In this document: one piece after another, positions 7,640 through 14,686 of the stretch
Layout: each line of letters opens with the position of its first letter
Position numbering within the stretch: the first letter of the stretch is position 1
Notes under the pieces: model-generated
The model's database searches: none
Told to the model about the DNA's origin: nothing
The model's input: the letters and a program-made list of their open reading frames with translations, nothing else
Assembly: GCA_018829775.1 (NCBI GenBank)
Contig: JAHJTL010000020.1
Coordinates: 1 to 34,221 of the forward strand
DNA: 34,221 nucleotides
Direction of reading: 5' to 3'
Origin: Chloroflexota bacterium
Lineage (GTDB): Bacteria; Chloroflexota; Dehalococcoidia; Dehalococcoidales; RBG-16-60-22
Program-made: the position numbers and the translations under genes

Positions 7640-8551
7640 CTATTCGCCCAAACGGTTACCTAACGCGAGACCCGATTGGGCAATGAAGTCGGCGGCGGCT
7701 ATCTTTGGCGAGCCTTTAGGCTGTACTCGTTTGATGAGTATAGCGCCGCCCGGCGCCGCCACCAGAAACCCCGATTCCGTAATCTCAATCACTTCGCCCG
7801 GCGCGCCCTTTATATCGCCAGTGCGCAGCTCTGAATCAAAGACCTTGAACTGGGTATCGCCGAGTCTCGTTGTAGCTCCGGGCTGGGGATTGGTGCCGCG
7901 GATGAGGTTGAAAATTTTCTGGGCCGGCTCGCTCCAGTCTATTTCCACCTGTGTACACAGACCTTCGTAGGTGGCCTGCGATTCGTCCTGTGGAATTTTT
8001 GGTGTTTTACCTTGTTTAATGAGTTCAATGCTTTCTTTTATTGCCTCAATGCCCATAGGGAAGAGCTTGTTAAAGTAGAGTGAACCCACGGTGTCGTCGG
8101 GGGCAATATCAACCTCTTTCTGCAGCAGAATTGGGCCGGTGTCTATACCTTTATCCGGCCAGAAGATGGTGAGGCCGGTCCTAGCTTCGCCGTTGATGAC
8201 CGCCCAGTTGATGGCGCTGCCACCGCGGTGCCTGGGCAGCAACGAAGGGTGGTACTGTATGGTGCCGAGCTTGGGGCAATTCAGTATGGACTCGGGTACA
8301 ATATCGGTAACGAAAGCCATCACGTTTAAATCCGGTTTTAACCGGGCATATTCTTCAAAGACTTCCGGGGCACGCATGTTTTCCGGCTGGAAGACGGGAA
8401 TGTTGAGCTGAAGCGCCCGTGTTTTAAGCGGGTTTTCTCTGCCAGGGGTATCGGGGGTGGTGTAAACCCCGACCATCTCCTCCCCCATCTCGACTAATGC
8501 CTCTAAAATTTTTTCACCAAAGGCTGCCTGACCGATAAGGATGATACGCAC
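7640..8551 (-). CDS. 10-formyltetrahydrofolate hydrolase-like formyltransferase
   Basis: A 303-aa protein with the formyl_transf_N domain followed by a C-terminal OB-like domain. It resembles methionyl-tRNA formyltransferase broadly but matches more closely the N-terminal hydrolase domain of 10-formyl-THF dehydrogenase (ALDH1L1). Shared blocks include YHPSLLPRHRG-SAINW, IFW-D-GIDTG and LLQKE...PDDTV. His101 and Asp137 are spaced exactly as the catalytic His106/Asp142 pair of that enzyme (36 residues). Predicted reaction: release or transfer of formate/formyl from 10-formyl-THF, i.e. C1-pool control. GTG 8551 is chosen as start because AGGAGA precedes it by 7 nt and homology starts at VRIILIGQ; the longer frame to 8614 has no support. 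First gene of the operon; no aldehyde dehydrogenase domain is fused. Confidence 0.8.
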   Translation of the reverse strand: MRIILIGQAAFGEKILEALVEMGEEMVGVYTTPDTPGRENPLKTRALQLNIPVFQPENMRAPEVFEEYARLKPDLNVMAFVTDIVPESILNCPKLGTIQYHPSLLPRHRGGSAINWAVINGEARTGLTIFWPDKGIDTGPILLQKEVDIAPDDTVGSLYFNKLFPMGIEAIKESIELIKQGKTPKIPQDESQATYEGLCTQVEIDWSEPAQKIFNLIRGTNPQPGATTRLGDTQFKVFDSELRTGDIKGAPGEVIEITESGFLVAAPGGAILIKRVQPKGSPKIAAADFIAQSGLALGNRLGE

Positions 8552-8585
8552 CTGTTCATCTCCTATCCCAATAGCGCTAGACCAT

Positions 8586-8614
8586 AATTTAATCCACATC
8601 CAATGATGTGTCAA
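8586..8614 (-). promoter_or_regulatory. Promoter for the 8551-5143 operon
   Basis: Minus strand TTGACA (8614-8609), 17-nt spacer, TAAATT (8591-8586), about 35 nt before the GTG start. The -35 lies inside the inverted repeat TGTCAA-A-TTGACA (8609-8621), a possible operator shared with the divergent kor operon. Confidence 0.5.
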
Positions 8615-8745
8615 ATTGACAACGCTGACAGACCTGGCCAGCAGGAAGATGTCGACGCTATATTAAAGCAGGGTTAGCCAAATCCTGCAGTTCTGGTGTA
8701 AAATTATGGCGGTGTATAACTTCAGAGAATAACGGAGTCGTCTTT

Positions 8746-9888
8746 TTGGGAATTCAAAAAGCAAACAGTATGCTTTCTCCGGGAAGCTACTACTTCTCCG
8801 GGGATGAGGCGGTGGCCGAAGGTGCTATTGCGGCGCGATGCGGCTACTGTGCTGGCTACCCGATTACACCGGCTACCGAGACGCTGGAGCGACTTTCCAT
8901 CAGGTTTGGTGAAGTGGGGGCGGTATTTATGCAGATGGAGGATGAGATTGCCTCTATCTGTTCCTGCATCGGGGCATCATGGGCGGGTGCCAAGGCGATG
9001 ACCATCACCTCCGGACCCGGTTTCAGCCTGATGCAGGAAGCGATTGGCTACGCTGTATTTACCGAAACGCCACTCGTTATCGTTGATGCGCAGCGGTCCG
9101 GCCCCAGCACCGGCCAGGCGACCCGGGTGGGCAGCGGGGATATCATGCAGGCCAAGTGGGGCTCGCACGGTGATTATCAGGTCATTGCCCTTTCACCATG
9201 GTCGGTGCAGGAACTGTACGACCAGACCATCAGCGCCTTCAACCTTGCCGAGCGTTTTCGAGTCCCTGTTTTCGTTATGGCCGAAGAGGCAACCGCCCAC
9301 CTGCACGAACGGATAGAGGTCGGTGCTGAGGTTGAACTGTTCAGCCGCGAGAAAAAGCCGGGCGCACCCCCATTTGATACAAAAGAGGAAGACGGCATTC
9401 CGCCGATGCCCGCTTTCGGTGACGGTGAGAAATTGCTCATTACCGGCTCCACCCATGACGAGTGGGGCGTGAGGAAAATAACCCATCCGGAAATCCACCG
9501 CAAGCTGGTGACCAGACTGCACAAGAAAATCTTGAATCGAAGCCAGGAAATCATCCAGTACGATGGTCATTATCTGGGCGATGCTCAAATAGCTGTCATC
9601 TGTTATGGCTTCACCGCCAGAAGCGCCCTGTTCGCTGTGGAGCAATTGCGCGCAGAAGGCAAAAAAATCGGCGTGCTGCGCCTGAAGACGCTCTGGCCCT
9701 TTGCCGGTGAATTGGTTAAGGATATCGGGTCCAGGGTGGAAAAAATCTTTGTTCCGGAAATGAATATGGGTCAGGTGGCCGGTGAGGTCAGGAAATACGC
9801 TGCCTGTGAGGTGCTGTCCTACGGCCAGGTCACAGGTGAAGTCATCCACCCGCACACGATTATGGAGCAGTTGAGGGGGCTCGTATAG
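8746..9888 (+). CDS. korA: 2-oxoacid:ferredoxin oxidoreductase, alpha subunit (KorA-like)
   Basis: A 380-aa alpha subunit of a ThDP-dependent 2-oxoacid:acceptor oxidoreductase. It covers the pyrimidine-binding domain (YCAGYPITPATETLE; MEDEIASI with the ThDP-activating Glu; GPGFSLM) and the transketolase-C-like domain ending near residue 375. The family oxidatively decarboxylates a 2-oxoacid to its acyl-CoA, reducing ferredoxin. Start TTG 8746 follows CGGAG; the next ATG (8770) has no ribosome site. Its TAG overlaps the GTG of the beta gene by one base, indicating translational coupling. First gene of a nine-gene operon that also holds a D-2-hydroxyacid dehydrogenase and a glutaryl-CoA-dehydrogenase-like gene, which favours 2-oxoadipate or 2-oxoglutarate as substrate (inference). 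Confidence 0.88.
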   Translation: MGIQKANSMLSPGSYYFSGDEAVAEGAIAARCGYCAGYPITPATETLERLSIRFGEVGAVFMQMEDEIASICSCIGASWAGAKAMTITSGPGFSLMQEAIGYAVFTETPLVIVDAQRSGPSTGQATRVGSGDIMQAKWGSHGDYQVIALSPWSVQELYDQTISAFNLAERFRVPVFVMAEEATAHLHERIEVGAEVELFSREKKPGAPPFDTKEEDGIPPMPAFGDGEKLLITGSTHDEWGVRKITHPEIHRKLVTRLHKKILNRSQEIIQYDGHYLGDAQIAVICYGFTARSALFAVEQLRAEGKKIGVLRLKTLWPFAGELVKDIGSRVEKIFVPEMNMGQVAGEVRKYAACEVLSYGQVTGEVIHPHTIMEQLRGLV

Positions 9889-10640
9889 TGGTCAGAGAAC
9901 TGGAGAAATACCTGCGTCCCGGAATCGGGGTTACCACCTACTGCCCCGGCTGCGGTGAAGCGATTCTACAGGGGCTCATCTTAAGGGCGATAGACGAGCT
10001 CAAGCTCAATATGGATGAGATGCTGTTTGTCTCGGGCATAGGCTGTGCCGCCTGGATACCGAGCCCGTATTTTAATGCCGATTCGCTGCATACGCTGCAC
10101 GGTCGGACCATTGCCTTTGCCACCGGTGCCAAGATGGTCAACCCGAAATTGAAGGTCATGGTGATATCCGGCGATGGCGACCTCGCCGATATCGGCGGAA
10201 ACCATCTCATTCACGGTGCGCGCCGGAACATGGATATGACCGTCATCTGTGCCAATAACCAGAACTACGGCATGACCGGCGGCCAGGTTTGCGCCACCAC
10301 ACCAGAAGGGGCTCTAACCATGACCACCCATCAGGGCAATCCATTTCGACCTTTTGACCTCTGCCGGCTGGTTAAGGCAGCCGGGGCGGTCTACGTGGCC
10401 CGCTATGCCGTTACCCAGCCCATGGCGATGATACGGGGCATCAAGAAGGCCCTGCAAACGGAAGGCTTCACCTTCATCGAGGCGCTAACTCCCTGTCCGG
10501 TGCAGTTCGGCCGCCGGAATAAACTGGGCAAACCGGCGGAGATGCTCAAAGACCTGATGTCCAGGTGTGTTTCCGAGGAAAAAGCGGAAGCACTATCTCC
10601 TGAAGAATTAAAGGACAAAATAATCACCGGAGAACTATAG
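9888..10640 (+). CDS. korB: 2-oxoacid:ferredoxin oxidoreductase, beta subunit (ThDP/Fe-S)
   Basis: A 250-aa beta subunit. The ThDP/Mg site is GDGDLADIGG...NNQNYGMTGG. Four cysteines for the [4Fe-4S] cluster are visible: two in YCPGCGEA, one in GIGCAA and one in TPCPVQFGRRN. Size and architecture match KorB/PorB of the separate-subunit type. Starts with GTG overlapping the alpha stop and is followed directly by the gamma gene (stop TAG at 10640, next GTG at 10641). The FGRRN motif near the C-terminus is usual for 2-oxoglutarate-type and related KorB proteins. The heterotetramer acts in the cytoplasm with ferredoxin as electron acceptor. Confidence 0.9.
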   Translation: MVRELEKYLRPGIGVTTYCPGCGEAILQGLILRAIDELKLNMDEMLFVSGIGCAAWIPSPYFNADSLHTLHGRTIAFATGAKMVNPKLKVMVISGDGDLADIGGNHLIHGARRNMDMTVICANNQNYGMTGGQVCATTPEGALTMTTHQGNPFRPFDLCRLVKAAGAVYVARYAVTQPMAMIRGIKKALQTEGFTFIEALTPCPVQFGRRNKLGKPAEMLKDLMSRCVSEEKAEALSPEELKDKIITGEL

Positions 10641-11189
10641 GTGGGTGGCATCAAACAGGTATTGATATGTGGCTACGGCGGCCAGGGGATTGTCCTCGCC
10701 GGCACGATTCTGGGACAGGCCGCTTTCAATGATGGGAAATGGGTGGGCGGCACTAACTCCTATGGCGCTGCCTCGAGAGGCGGTGCCTGTCGTGCTGAAG
10801 TGGTTATCTCTGACCAGCCAATTAGCTATCCATACGTCATTGAAGCCGATATATTAATCGCTATGTACCAGACAGCCTATAGCAGATACATTGGGCAGGT
10901 AAGAAGTGAAGGAGGCATCGTTGTTTACGATGACCACTTCGTCTCTCCCGGTGAAGTCGATGGCTTGAAGCAGGTGCCGATTCCGGCAACGAGGACAGCC
11001 ATCGAAGAGTTTAAAAGCGAAATCGTGGCCAACATGGTTATACTGGGGGCCGCGGTGGAGGTTACCGGCCTGGTAACGAAAGACGCCCTGCGCTCGGCGG
11101 TTGCCGGGACGGTAGCGGAGAAACTCAGAGAACTCGATTTGAAAGCGGTGGAGGCGGGTTTCACGCTGGGAAGCGGGAAATCCGTTTAG
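10641..11189 (+). CDS. korC: 2-oxoacid:ferredoxin oxidoreductase, gamma subunit
   Basis: A 182-aa gamma (POR/KOR CoA-binding) subunit: N-terminal GYGGQGIVLAG, then the typical NSYGAASRGGACRAEVVIS and IPATRTAIEEF blocks. GTG start immediately abuts the beta stop. It completes the catalytic core; CoA binding is expected here. No unusual features; length is normal for the family. Confidence 0.9.
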   Translation: MGGIKQVLICGYGGQGIVLAGTILGQAAFNDGKWVGGTNSYGAASRGGACRAEVVISDQPISYPYVIEADILIAMYQTAYSRYIGQVRSEGGIVVYDDHFVSPGEVDGLKQVPIPATRTAIEEFKSEIVANMVILGAAVEVTGLVTKDALRSAVAGTVAEKLRELDLKAVEAGFTLGSGKSV

Positions 11190-11220
11190 AGACCATTATC
11201 GTGAAAGGTGATAGACGGGC

Positions 11221-11430
11221 ATGCCGGTAGAAGGCAGAACACATATGCCGATTATAGAGCACGGTAAGTGTAACCAGTGCCGGATGTGCCGACTTCTCTG
11301 TCCTGACCTGGCCATGACCCTGAATGAAGAAACAGGCCAGATTGAAATCGACCTTGATTTCTGCAAAGGTTGCGGCATTTGCGTGGCTTTTTGCCCCAAA
11401 GAAGCAATCAAGATGAAACTGGAAAAATAA
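11221..11430 (+). CDS. korD: 2x[4Fe-4S] ferredoxin, delta subunit
   Basis: A 69-aa ferredoxin-type delta subunit with two complete C-x2-C-x2-C-x3-CP motifs (CNQCRMCRLLCP and CKGCGICVAFCP). It passes electrons from the KorB cluster to external ferredoxin. ATG 11221 follows AAAGGTGA; the alternative ATG 11245 lacks a ribosome site, although homology starts there. Located 31 nt after the gamma gene. Confidence 0.88.
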   Translation: MPVEGRTHMPIIEHGKCNQCRMCRLLCPDLAMTLNEETGQIEIDLDFCKGCGICVAFCPKEAIKMKLEK

Positions 11431-11442
11431 CCGGAGGTAGAA

Positions 11443-12465
11443 ATGGCTTTTAAAGCAGTCATGGTGGTGGCCAACCCGATGATTCCGCATGATGAAGCGG
11501 ACTACCGCAGAATCGGGGTGGAATTTATCACCAGTCCATGCCAGACGGAAGAGGAAATCATAGAAGCTGCCAGGGATGCTGATTTCGTCCTCACCTTCAA
11601 AAAACCGTTTACGGGCAAGGTCATGGAACAACTGACACGGTGCCGGATGGTCTACAACATCGGCACCGGCTACGAGACGATTGACCTGGAAGCGGCAACC
11701 GAGCACGGCATCTGCGTTTCCTATCCCGATGCTTACTGCAGTGAAGAAGTTGCCGAGCATGCCATGGCCCTGATTCTCGCCTGCGCCCGCAAGCTGGTGC
11801 GTCTGGACCGGGCGGTGAGAGAGGGGAAATGGGAGTCATATGAGAAACGTGAAATACGGTTCAATATTTTACCCCCGATTTTCCCGATTCGAGAGCAAAC
11901 GCTGGGACTCATTGGTTTCGGACGGATTGCCCGGAAACTCGTCCCCAAAGCCAGGGGATTTGATATGCGGGTGCTCGCCTTCGACCCGTATATCGGCCAG
12001 GATGTCTTTGCCGAATACGGTGTGGAGGCAGTTGATTTACCGTACCTTATCGAGAATTCAGACTTTATTTCGGTGCACGCCGCCTTCACCTCCGATGCCA
12101 GGCACATGCTGGGAGCGGAACAGTTCCAGAAAATGAAATCGACAGCTTACGTCATCAACTGCGCCCGCGGTGAGTTTATCGACGAGGAAGCACTGTACGA
12201 TGCCGTCACTCGAGGAGAGATTGCCGGTGCCGCGCTGGATGTGATTCAGGAAGAAAGCATGCCATCGAGCCATCCACTGCTCAAACCGGATAACATCATC
12301 ATCACGCCGCACACTGCTTACTACTCTGAAGAATCCCTGGGCCGGCTCAGGAAACGGCCGTTTGAAGAGATAGCCCGCATGGTAAACGGCCAGTGGCCGC
12401 AGTGGCTGCTCAATACCGAGGTAAAGAAAAAGTTCGAGCAAAGATGGGGAAAACAGTCTGCATAA
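11443..12465 (+). CDS. D-2-hydroxyacid dehydrogenase (NAD-dependent)
   Basis: A 340-aa D-isomer-specific 2-hydroxyacid dehydrogenase, CtBP/phosphoglycerate-dehydrogenase-like. Nucleotide motif GLIGFGRIAR; the catalytic set includes Arg242 (NCARGEFIDE), a Glu after ALDV, and His290 (TPHTAYYSEES). It reversibly oxidises a D-2-hydroxyacid to the 2-oxoacid with NAD(P). Starts 12 nt after the ferredoxin stop behind CCGGAGG, so it is co-transcribed with korABCD. The simplest reading is that it supplies the 2-oxoacid consumed by the oxidoreductase. With a glutaryl-CoA-dehydrogenase-like gene next, D-2-hydroxyadipate/2-oxoadipate is a good candidate pair (inference); glycerate or hydroxyglutarate are alternatives. 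Confidence 0.85.
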   Translation: MAFKAVMVVANPMIPHDEADYRRIGVEFITSPCQTEEEIIEAARDADFVLTFKKPFTGKVMEQLTRCRMVYNIGTGYETIDLEAATEHGICVSYPDAYCSEEVAEHAMALILACARKLVRLDRAVREGKWESYEKREIRFNILPPIFPIREQTLGLIGFGRIARKLVPKARGFDMRVLAFDPYIGQDVFAEYGVEAVDLPYLIENSDFISVHAAFTSDARHMLGAEQFQKMKSTAYVINCARGEFIDEEALYDAVTRGEIAGAALDVIQEESMPSSHPLLKPDNIIITPHTAYYSEESLGRLRKRPFEEIARMVNGQWPQWLLNTEVKKKFEQRWGKQSA

Positions 12466-12479
12466 AGAGGTGAGTGGCA

Positions 12480-13661
12480 ATGAAATTTCAGGGCGTTGAC
12501 TATTATCAGATTGACGAATTGCTTTCCGAGGAAGAAAAGATGACCCGGACGCTGGTCAGGGAATTCCTCGAAAATGAAATAGAACCGCTGGTGGCCGATG
12601 CTTTCCACGAAGAGAAACCGCTGGACCTGGAGGTAATTGCGCCCAGGATGGGAGAGCTGGGCATGATTGGCGCTTTTTTCCCCGAGGAATACGGGTGCGC
12701 CGGCGCCAACTATGTGACCTTCGGCCTGGTGTGTCAGGAAGTGGAAAGAGTTGATAGTGCCCTGAGGACTTTCATCGCGGTGGAATCGGGGCTGGTGATG
12801 TACCCCATATGGCGCTACGGTTCCGAGGAGCAGAAGCAGAAATGGTTGCCGCTGGTTGCCCGAGGGGAAAAGGTGGGCTGCTATGGCCTGACTGAGCCGA
12901 ATCGCGGCTCGGATGTCGCTTCGATGGAAACGGTGGCTAAAAAAGTAGCTGACGGTTGGGTGATTAACGGAACGAAACAGTGGATAAGTGAGGCGTCAGT
13001 GGCTGATTTCGCCGTTGTCTGGGCACAGACCGAGGAAGGCATCAGGGGTTTTATTGTGGAGAAGGGTACCGAGGGATTTACTCAAACCTTTCAGGCACGC
13101 AAAGGCTCGATGCGGGCCAGCGATGTCGGCGAGCTTGGCTTTTCCGACTGTAAGGTGACATCGGAAAGTATACTGCCGGAGGCGAAAGATCTGCGGGCAC
13201 CATTCAGCTGCCTCAACCAGGCTCGGTATGGCATCTCCTGGGGTGCCATCGGCGCCGCTATGGACTGTTATGAGACGGCATTAAACTACACCAAGGAACG
13301 GGAGCAGTTTGGCGCCCCGATTGCTGCCTATCAGCTGGTACAGGAAAAGCTGGTCACCATGCTCATTGAGATTACCAAAGCGCAGCTGCTGTCTTACCGG
13401 CTGGGCAGGCTGATGGACGATGGCAAAGCGAGCCATGCCCAGATTTCCATGGCCAAGAAGAATAACGTTGCCACCGCCCGCATGTGCGCCCGGCTGGCGC
13501 GCGAGATGCTGGGGGCCAATGGCATCTCTCTGGATTACTCCCCCATTAGACATATGGCTAATATCGAGTCGGTTTATACTTATGAGGGTACTGATGATAT
13601 CCATACCCTGATTCTGGGGCAGGATATCACCGGAATATCGGCATTCCGCAGGGAACTATAG
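12480..13661 (+). CDS. Glutaryl-CoA dehydrogenase-like acyl-CoA dehydrogenase
   Basis: A 393-aa flavin acyl-CoA dehydrogenase. It follows glutaryl-CoA dehydrogenase along its length: RVDSALRT with Arg96 at the place of the glutarate-carboxylate-binding arginine of human GCDH (Arg94), GSEEQKQKWLP, GLTEPNRGSD, an FVVWA-like block, LNQARYGISWG, and YEGTDDIHTLILGQDITGISAF with the catalytic base Glu369. Expected reaction: glutaryl-CoA to crotonyl-CoA plus CO2 (or non-decarboxylating glutaconyl-CoA formation), with electrons to ETF. ATG 12480 is preferred over GTG 12474 because GAGG then lies 9 nt upstream rather than 3. No ETF or crotonase gene is in the operon, so these must be elsewhere. Confidence 0.85.
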   Translation: MKFQGVDYYQIDELLSEEEKMTRTLVREFLENEIEPLVADAFHEEKPLDLEVIAPRMGELGMIGAFFPEEYGCAGANYVTFGLVCQEVERVDSALRTFIAVESGLVMYPIWRYGSEEQKQKWLPLVARGEKVGCYGLTEPNRGSDVASMETVAKKVADGWVINGTKQWISEASVADFAVVWAQTEEGIRGFIVEKGTEGFTQTFQARKGSMRASDVGELGFSDCKVTSESILPEAKDLRAPFSCLNQARYGISWGAIGAAMDCYETALNYTKEREQFGAPIAAYQLVQEKLVTMLIEITKAQLLSYRLGRLMDDGKASHAQISMAKKNNVATARMCARLAREMLGANGISLDYSPIRHMANIESVYTYEGTDDIHTLILGQDITGISAFRREL

Positions 13662-13671
13662 GGAGGTCAGG

Positions 13672-14220
13672 TTGAAAATACTGGCTATTGTCGGCAGTCC
13701 CAGACTGAATGGTAATACCAATTTTCTGGTTGACCAGGCGCTTGATGAGGCGGCGAAACTAGGGGCAGAAACGGAGAAGATAGTACTCAGCCAGCATACC
13801 GTAAATCCCTGTCTCGGTCACGATAATTGCGCTTCCCTTGAGTCCTGCACTCAGAAGGATGATGCCGGCTGGATTCTGGATAAGTTCCGTGAGGCAGACG
13901 GGGTTATCCTGGCAAGCCCGGTTTATTACTACAATGTGTCCGCCCAGATGAAAGCGTTCATCGACCGAAATTACTTCCTCTACAAACATGACCAGAAATA
14001 CATGGCCAGAGCAGTGGGTATCATCATAGTGGCCGAGCAGATAGGTATTGAGGATACCCTGTACACCTTGAGGCAATTCATTGCTGACTTCAATGTTGAG
14101 GAAAACAAGGTTTTCATCACCAGCGGCTATGCGGACCAGCCCGGGGAGGTAAAGGATAACCTGCCCCTGTTGGAAGAAGCCCGGGAGCTGGGCCGGAAAA
14201 TGGCGGCAAGCCTGAAGTAG
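13672..14220 (+). CDS. Flavodoxin-like NADPH-dependent FMN reductase / iron-sulfur-flavoprotein relative
   Basis: A 182-aa flavodoxin-fold protein: FMN-phosphate loop GSPRLNGNTN at residues 8-17, ADGVILASPVYYYNVSAQMKAFIDR in the middle, typical of the NADPH-dependent FMN reductase family. The cysteine region reads PCLGHDNCASLESC. Three cysteines are present, but spacing differs from the C-x2-C-x2-C of archaeal iron-sulfur flavoproteins, so cluster binding is uncertain. TTG start with GGGAGG 5 nt before it, 10 nt after the acyl-CoA dehydrogenase stop. It could serve as a flavin-based electron carrier for the operon, for example between acyl-CoA dehydrogenase and ferredoxin pools (inference). 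Confidence 0.8.
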   Translation: MKILAIVGSPRLNGNTNFLVDQALDEAAKLGAETEKIVLSQHTVNPCLGHDNCASLESCTQKDDAGWILDKFREADGVILASPVYYYNVSAQMKAFIDRNYFLYKHDQKYMARAVGIIIVAEQIGIEDTLYTLRQFIADFNVEENKVFITSGYADQPGEVKDNLPLLEEARELGRKMAASLK

Positions 14221-14230
14221 GAGTTGCGGA

Positions 14231-14686
14231 TTGAAAATCGGTGTGATTTCAGATACGCATGCCCAGACTATGGAAGATATCCCGTGGTCAATCTTAAACG
14301 CGATGGAGGACGTTGACCTCATTGTACATACAGGGGATTTTACAGAAAGGGCGGTGCTGGAGGGGTTCAGGGAGCTCGGGGAGGTAAAAGCAGTTTACGG
14401 TAATATGGACTCGGGCGAGCTGAAGCGGATGCTGCCCGATAAGCGGACTATTGAGGTTGCGGGGAGACAGATCGGGCTTTCCCATGGCTCCGGGGGGCCG
14501 TGGGGGATGGCGGAAAGAGTGCGGCCATTGTTTGGCGATATTGACATTATCATCTTCGGGCACTCTCATTTATCATTTAATGAGTATATACGGGGAACGC
14601 TCATGTTCAATCCGGGGCGTGCCCGAGATTCCTATGGCATTGTGACCATAGAGAAAGAGATAGAGGCTGAGATAGTAAGGGTTTGA
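14231..14686 (+). CDS. YfcE/MJ0936-type metallophosphoesterase
   Basis: A 151-aa calcineurin-fold phosphodiesterase. Metal motifs in order: SDTH (Asp8, His10), HTGDF, YGNMD, SHG, and GHSH near residues 112-115, all intact. Length fits the small YfcE/MJ0936 family, which hydrolyses phosphodiesters in vitro and has unknown natural substrates. TTG start preceded by GGAGTTGCGGA; stop overlaps the start of the MFS gene. Its link to the catabolic operon is unexplained; phosphodiesterase activity on a CoA or nucleotide by-product is only a guess. Confidence 0.85.
   Translation: MKIGVISDTHAQTMEDIPWSILNAMEDVDLIVHTGDFTERAVLEGFRELGEVKAVYGNMDSGELKRMLPDKRTIEVAGRQIGLSHGSGGPWGMAERVRPLFGDIDIIIFGHSHLSFNEYIRGTLMFNPGRARDSYGIVTIEKEIEAEIVRV

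Noticed and set aside
8616-8644. Plus-strand TTGACA as -35 of the kor operon
   Set aside because: At 16-18 nt spacing there is no -10-like hexamer (CAGCAG at 17).
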